The notes under the pieces: model-generated
The model's input: only the letters and a program-made list of their open reading frames with translations
The model's database searches: none
Told to the model about the DNA's origin: nothing
Program-made: the position numbers and the translations under genes
Shown here: positions 60,481 through 64,000 of the stretch, one piece after another
How positions within the stretch are numbered: the stretch's first letter is position 1
How the letters are laid out: each line of letters begins with the position of its first letter
Source of the DNA: CAYQCE01 sp964415885
Lineage (GTDB): Bacteria; Zixibacteria; MSB-5A5; JAABVY01; JAHJOQ01
DNA length: 64,000 bases
Assembly (NCBI GenBank): GCA_964415885.1
Contig: CAYQCE010000005.1
Location: forward strand, 1-64,000
Direction of reading: 5' to 3'

Positions 60481-61506
60481 TTGAAACATCTTGTTTACAC
60501 AAATTTGGCGATTGTCCTGACTATCATGTCTTGGACATCAGTTTCCGCCGGCGAGGCAGCTTTCATCGATCATTCGCCGACTGTCATAGATGCAGAAGAG
60601 TATGATATCTCCTTGAATACTGTTCTCTCGGGGCTCGAACAATCGTTGATGAGTGTCGCGTCATCCGGCGATAGGATTGTTGCCATAGGCGAGGACGGAC
60701 TCATGTTGAATTCGACTTCGGGGCTTGATTGGGACTCTCTTCGTCCCACCGCGCGGATGGCATTCTATGACATCTCCTGGACAGACGATCACTTCCTCGC
60801 TCTGGCGCACGACAATGTTTATCCCTGGCCGAGTTTTTTGATTTCGCGCGAGGGGTACACGTGGATGTCGGCGTTCGATGTTCCCCCAGCCTCTGAAGGT
60901 CTCTACTCCTCTGCATTCTCAGGACAGCGATATCTTGCGGTGGGATATGGTGGACAGGTCTTCTCTTCATCGGACGCACTCTCATGGAGAATACAGGTCG
61001 AGCCATCGGCTACTCTCGATCGAAACCTGTTCAGCGTCATATGGGCAGATAGTGTCTTCGTCGCATCGGGAGAAATGTGGCTCAGTAGCGCAAACGAGTG
61101 GCAAGGCACTGTCGGTATGTCGCGAGACGGTACCGAGTGGATATGGGAGGGCATCGACAGCACCTGTCTGCTGTTTGATCTGGCTTACCATCACGGTCGC
61201 CTCTACGCCGTGGGATATATCGGAAGCTGGGGTCAAAGCAGGGCGGTTATTGCATCGACTGACAGGGAAAAAATCTGGACTACTCGCGTCTTCGACAACG
61301 CCGAGTATTTCCGTGCGATCGAATCATTCGGCCGGGGCCTGATAGCCGCGGGATCGGGCGGAGCGGTTGTGGTCAGTTCAGACGGCAATTCGTGGAAGAG
61401 AATCGAGAGCGGTACTGATCAGCCGCTGAACGATATTGCGATCGCAAACGGCTCCGTGATCATAGTCGGAAAGTCGGGCACTATTCTCCGCTCAGTGCTG
61501 CAATAA
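60481..61506 (+). CDS. Secreted beta-propeller protein (YCF48/Asp-box type)
   Basis: 341 aa with a signal peptide (LVYTNLAIVLTIMSWTSVSAGE). A series of roughly 45-residue blade repeats follows, each with a glycine and S-x-DG-x-x-W pattern: NSTSGLDWDSL, SREGYTWMSA, SSSDALSWRIQ, SRDGTEWIWEG, SSDGNSWKRIE. These match BNR/YCF48-type propellers of about five to seven blades. The TTG at 60481 is taken as start because an in-frame TAA lies 9 nt upstream and the signal peptide begins here. Function is unknown. Confidence 0.75.
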   Translation: MKHLVYTNLAIVLTIMSWTSVSAGEAAFIDHSPTVIDAEEYDISLNTVLSGLEQSLMSVASSGDRIVAIGEDGLMLNSTSGLDWDSLRPTARMAFYDISWTDDHFLALAHDNVYPWPSFLISREGYTWMSAFDVPPASEGLYSSAFSGQRYLAVGYGGQVFSSSDALSWRIQVEPSATLDRNLFSVIWADSVFVASGEMWLSSANEWQGTVGMSRDGTEWIWEGIDSTCLLFDLAYHHGRLYAVGYIGSWGQSRAVIASTDREKIWTTRVFDNAEYFRAIESFGRGLIAAGSGGAVVVSSDGNSWKRIESGTDQPLNDIAIANGSVIIVGKSGTILRSVLQ

Positions 61507-61594
61507 CGCCTGCAATTCCACTCACAATTTTCTTTTCAATTCACGGTTCAGTCTATACCTTGGTGAACACGTTTGACAAGCCGGAGATTTGTGC

Positions 61595-62863
61595 GTGGTT
61601 GAGTTTTTGCAAAACTGGCTCGTAGATCAGGGACTCTCGACAGAAGTCGCGAGAATTGTGCGGTGGGTCACGCTCGGACTCGGGGTGCTCCTCCTGTCTC
61701 TGCTTGCGGACTTCATAGCGAAGCGGATTCTGTTAGCCATCGTTGATGCGTTCATTCGCAAGACGCGGACGAGCTGGGATGACGCCCTCCGAGATCACAT
61801 GGTATTCGATCGGCTCTCGCAGATCGCGCCTGCGATCGTGATATATGTTTCAGCGGGGTTGTTTGATTCGGCACAACCGATTATCGAACGGCTGTCGATG
61901 GCATACATGGCTTTCATCGGGCTGTTCGTCTTCTTCTCATTCCTCAATGCCGTACACGACATTTACCGAGAGTATGACATTTCGCGTCAGCGACCGATCC
62001 GCGGCTACCTGCAGATCGTAAAAGTCGTAACTGCTGTTCTCGTGTCTATAGTCGCCATAGCAGCCGTACTCGGCCGAAGCCCGCTCGTTCTGATCTCCGG
62101 GCTCGGTGCGATGACCGCGATATTGATTCTCGTGTTCAAGGACTCAATCCTCGGTTTGGTCGCATCGATTCAGTTGACATCGAACGATATGGTAAGGATC
62201 GGCGACTGGATTTCGATGCCGAAATACGGTGCGGACGGCGATGTGATCGACATCACGCTTGCGACGGTGAAAGTCAGAAATTGGGATCGCACGATCTCGA
62301 CAATCCCGGCGTATGCACTCATCTCCGATTCGTTCGTAAACTGGCGGGGGATGCAGGAGTCGGGTGGCAGGCGGATCAAGCGCTCGATACATATCGATAT
62401 GACAACCATTAAATTCTGCAACGAGGAGATGATTGGGCGATTCAAGAAGTATCGGTATATCAAGGACTATCTGGAAGCGAAGATAGACGAAATCAACAGA
62501 TACAATGTCGAAATCGACGCCGATCTCAATGAGCTTATAAACGGCAGACGACTCACGAATATTGGCACGTTCCGTGCCTATGTCGAGGCGTATGTCAAGA
62601 ACCACCCAATGGTCAACAAGGAAATGACCATGATGGTCCGACAGCTTCAGCCCGGACCGGAGGGTCTGCCAATCGAGATTTACTGCTTCTCATTGGACAA
62701 GCGCTGGGTTTACTACGAGGGGATCCAGGCGGATATTTTCGATCATATCCTCGCCATAGTGCCGCTCTTTGACCTCCGCGTATTTCAGAAACCCACCGGG
62801 ATGGATCTAAAGCCCCTGATAACTCAGTTCGGATCGGGTGAATCGCCGAATCAACCGCACTGA
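61595..62863 (+). CDS. MscS-family mechanosensitive channel (YbdG-like)
   Basis: 422-aa channel of the YbdG/MscM type. Several N-terminal TM helices are present. The pore helix and start of the cytoplasmic beta domain read GLGAMTAILILVFKDSILGLVASIQL, with NDMVRIGDWISMPKYGADGDVIDITLATVKVRNWD beginning the MscS beta domain. The insertion typical of YbdG is seen as a long C-terminal region to 415. GTG 61595 with GGAG 8 nt before is chosen; TTG 61589 is an alternative. It opens under strong turgor loss, and lies 1.4 kb from the osmolyte operon. Confidence 0.88.
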   Translation: MVEFLQNWLVDQGLSTEVARIVRWVTLGLGVLLLSLLADFIAKRILLAIVDAFIRKTRTSWDDALRDHMVFDRLSQIAPAIVIYVSAGLFDSAQPIIERLSMAYMAFIGLFVFFSFLNAVHDIYREYDISRQRPIRGYLQIVKVVTAVLVSIVAIAAVLGRSPLVLISGLGAMTAILILVFKDSILGLVASIQLTSNDMVRIGDWISMPKYGADGDVIDITLATVKVRNWDRTISTIPAYALISDSFVNWRGMQESGGRRIKRSIHIDMTTIKFCNEEMIGRFKKYRYIKDYLEAKIDEINRYNVEIDADLNELINGRRLTNIGTFRAYVEAYVKNHPMVNKEMTMMVRQLQPGPEGLPIEIYCFSLDKRWVYYEGIQADIFDHILAIVPLFDLRVFQKPTGMDLKPLITQFGSGESPNQPH

Positions 62864-63014
62864 TCGCAACTTCACAGGTTATCTCCCCGTTAAATCGATT
62901 AAATGAACCCATGCTGGGGGACTTGTTAAAAAAGAGAGGGTAGTGAAGCTCGGTCAGCTCCTTCCCGCCGCAGACGGGTGTGACCTGACAGTATAGCCGC
63001 ATAAACAAAAACCG
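62864..63014. other. Intergenic spacer downstream of the channel gene
   Basis: No gene or clear terminator seen between the channel stop and the DoxX remnant. The 5' half of a DoxX gene may have been lost here. Confidence 0.3.
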
Positions 63015-63373
63015 ATGCGATTTTCATGTCTGAGGCCACAGAAGTGGTTGCTTCCAATGACTTGCGAAGAGGGACGTTTCATGCAGATAGGACTGCCCTC
63101 TCCCGAGATTCTCTGCTATGTTGTAGGGCTTCTGAAATCGTGTGCGGAATCTGCATTTTCATCGGGTTTGCGACTCGACCTGCAGCGATCCCAATGATAA
63201 CGATTATGATCGCAGCGCTTGCAGCTACGAGGCTCCCGCTCCTGTCAACCTCCAGCTTCTGGGAATTCGCCTATCCTGTGAGAATCGAATTCGCGCTTCT
63301 CATGTCGAGCATGTTTCTCCTGATTCGCGGCGGAGGTCTTTGGTCGCCGGACACTAAGATCGAGAAACGGCGT
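63015..63373 (+). pseudogene. Frameshifted, N-terminally truncated DoxX-family remnant
   Basis: Two overlapping frames together read as the C-terminal two thirds of a DoxX membrane protein. The first frame gives IGLPSPEILCYVVGLLKSC (compare the typical IGLP-SPELLAY...GLLELLGG). The second gives GICIFIGFATRPAAIPMITIM, then LPLLSTSSFWEFAYPVRIEFALLMSSM and GGLWSPD. The frame changes near 63133-63145. The first TM helix region and a start codon with a ribosome-binding site are missing. DoxX-like proteins are integral membrane proteins linked to redox and thiol stress. Confidence 0.6.
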
Positions 63374-63442
63374 ATCGAGAGAGAGATATATACGGCACAA
63401 TCTCGGAGGAATCGGTGTCAGGATAGGAGTATAGCAGACAAA

Positions 63443-63466
63443 GAAGGCAGGCTCATGCCTGCCTTC
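63443..63466 (-). terminator. Terminator of the porin-like gene
   Basis: Perfect 10-bp stem GAAGGCAGGC/GCCTGCCTTC (63443-63452, 63457-63466) with a TCAT loop. The minus-strand tail is TTTGTCTGC. It lies 26 nt behind the stop of the minus-strand gene. Confidence 0.7.
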
Positions 63467-63491
63467 CATTTAATTGTCGATTCGTTTTATT

Positions 63492-64000
63492 CTACAGGCT
63501 GAATCCGACCACCATATACGCGACTTCCGGTGAGGGATTAACTATGAACGATGCAAATACCGGCAGAGAGAACGTATTCGAGATCGCGATTTCTTTCGTT
63601 GCCGTTAGACCGACATTGATGATCGTGAGTTCATCCGCCGGGTACATCGCAGAGCCATAGTAGTAAGGGTTGTCTTCACTGCCGCCCGTTCCACCTGCGA
63701 AGAAGTTCAGGTCCACATCCCCGAGTTTAACCGGATAATCGAGCTGGAAATATGTGTTGTTGCCCTCTTCGTTGTGTACATTGACGAATGCCGAAAACGT
63801 AATCGGGAATTCTTCCGGGCCGGTAAATGACGCCCCGATTTCGATGAGATGCGCTCCGGGTCCGTCCTCATCGTCCGCATCATTGAAATTCGAGAGCTTG
63901 ATGCCCGCATTAGGATAGTAGTAGTCGGTCACGATAGCGGATAGCGAGTAGCCCCCTTCGAATTCGTAGGTGTAGCTCAGCCAGAAGTCAATCTCATCGA
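63492..64000 (-). CDS. Partial outer-membrane porin-like protein (5' end beyond the window)
   Basis: At least 169 codons are open to the window edge, so the N-terminus is outside. The visible part is beta-rich: DFWLSYTYEFEG, GYSLSAIVTDYYYPNAG, EIGASFTGPEEFPITFSAF, GDVDLNFFAGGTGG and a C-terminal strand ending VAYMVVGFSL (terminal aromatic/leucine). The strand pattern and TDYYYPNAG resemble TorF-type or TIGR02001 putative porins. The GTG at 63932 is only an internal possibility; the frame continues upstream without stop. Confidence 0.65.
   Translation of the reverse strand, partial: DEIDFWLSYTYEFEGGYSLSAIVTDYYYPNAGIKLSNFNDADDEDGPGAHLIEIGASFTGPEEFPITFSAFVNVHNEEGNNTYFQLDYPVKLGDVDLNFFAGGTGGSEDNPYYYGSAMYPADELTIINVGLTATKEIAISNTFSLPVFASFIVNPSPEVAYMVVGFSL

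Noticed and set aside
1..64000. tRNA, rRNA, CRISPR array, prophage or insertion sequence
   Set aside because: No T-loop/acceptor pattern, repeat-spacer array, transposase, integrase or phage structural gene was recognised on either strand; a covariance search would be needed to exclude small RNAs.

Overview
The window looks like chromosome of a Gram-negative-type (diderm), probably anaerobic or microaerophilic environmental bacterium of the FCB superphylum. A Zixibacteria-like lineage is my best guess, from style and not from any marker gene. The evidence is: paired LptF/LptG-type permeases and many predicted outer-membrane barrels and lipoproteins (an outer membrane); secreted proteins ending in FlgD-like Ig domains or dockerin-type repeats; lamin-tail-domain and PorV/PorQ-like proteins; and rubredoxin plus a rubrerythrin-like protein (oxygen and redox defence). 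I see no rRNA, tRNA, CRISPR array, insertion sequence or prophage. Gene density is about 90%, and most genes run in long, tightly packed minus-strand operons.

Layout. 0-9 kb: P5C dehydrogenase, a divergent GlpX-like phosphatase, an MFS exporter, an arsenite methyltransferase, an aspartyl-protease-like lipoprotein, and a divergently transcribed aconitase-family large subunit. 9-13.5 kb: a 1140-residue secreted multidomain dockerin protein with a long predicted 5' leader, followed by a noncoding stretch. 13.5-22.6 kb: ornithine aminotransferase, M32 carboxypeptidase, lipoamide dehydrogenase, small envelope proteins, peptide deformylase, an EamA transporter and a lysine-dehydrogenase-like enzyme. 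22.6-34.3 kb: a minus-strand block with a subtilase, a polar amino acid ABC transporter, an envelope-stress group (PspC, two LiaF-like proteins, flotillin, NfeD), isoaspartyl methyltransferase, an ECF sigma factor with its putative anti-sigma factor, and the DNA polymerase III delta subunit.

34.4-37.5 kb: an accessory region with an RNase H-fold protein, small secreted proteins, a decaying paralogue of a secreted protein, and the intact paralogue. The intact copy has a promoter with nine consecutive G in its spacer, a candidate phase-variable switch. 37.5-47.5 kb: one minus-strand run of mreB, rnr, a sigma-54 activator, a large barrel, a lamin-tail protein, a PorV/PorQ-like barrel and dgt. 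47.6-54.1 kb: YhaM-like exonuclease, lptF/lptG-like permeases, a short permease, rubredoxin (58 aa), FAH-family hydrolase, nucleotide-sugar-epimerase-like protein and a ferritin-like protein. 54.7-64 kb: an MmgE/PrpD protein; an apparent compatible-solute operon (GpgS-like synthase, second glycosyltransferase, mechanosensitive-channel-like membrane protein, MpgP-like phosphatase); a secreted propeller; a YbdG-like MscS channel; a frameshifted DoxX remnant; and a partial porin.

The strongest leads are the G9 promoter at 37.4 kb with its adjacent decaying paralogue, the glucosylglycerate-type osmolyte operon with a channel-like gene inside it, the Psp/Lia/flotillin/NfeD block, and the mreB-to-dgt run with an unexplained surface-protein trio. 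Assignments rest on motif recognition by eye; no database search was run.
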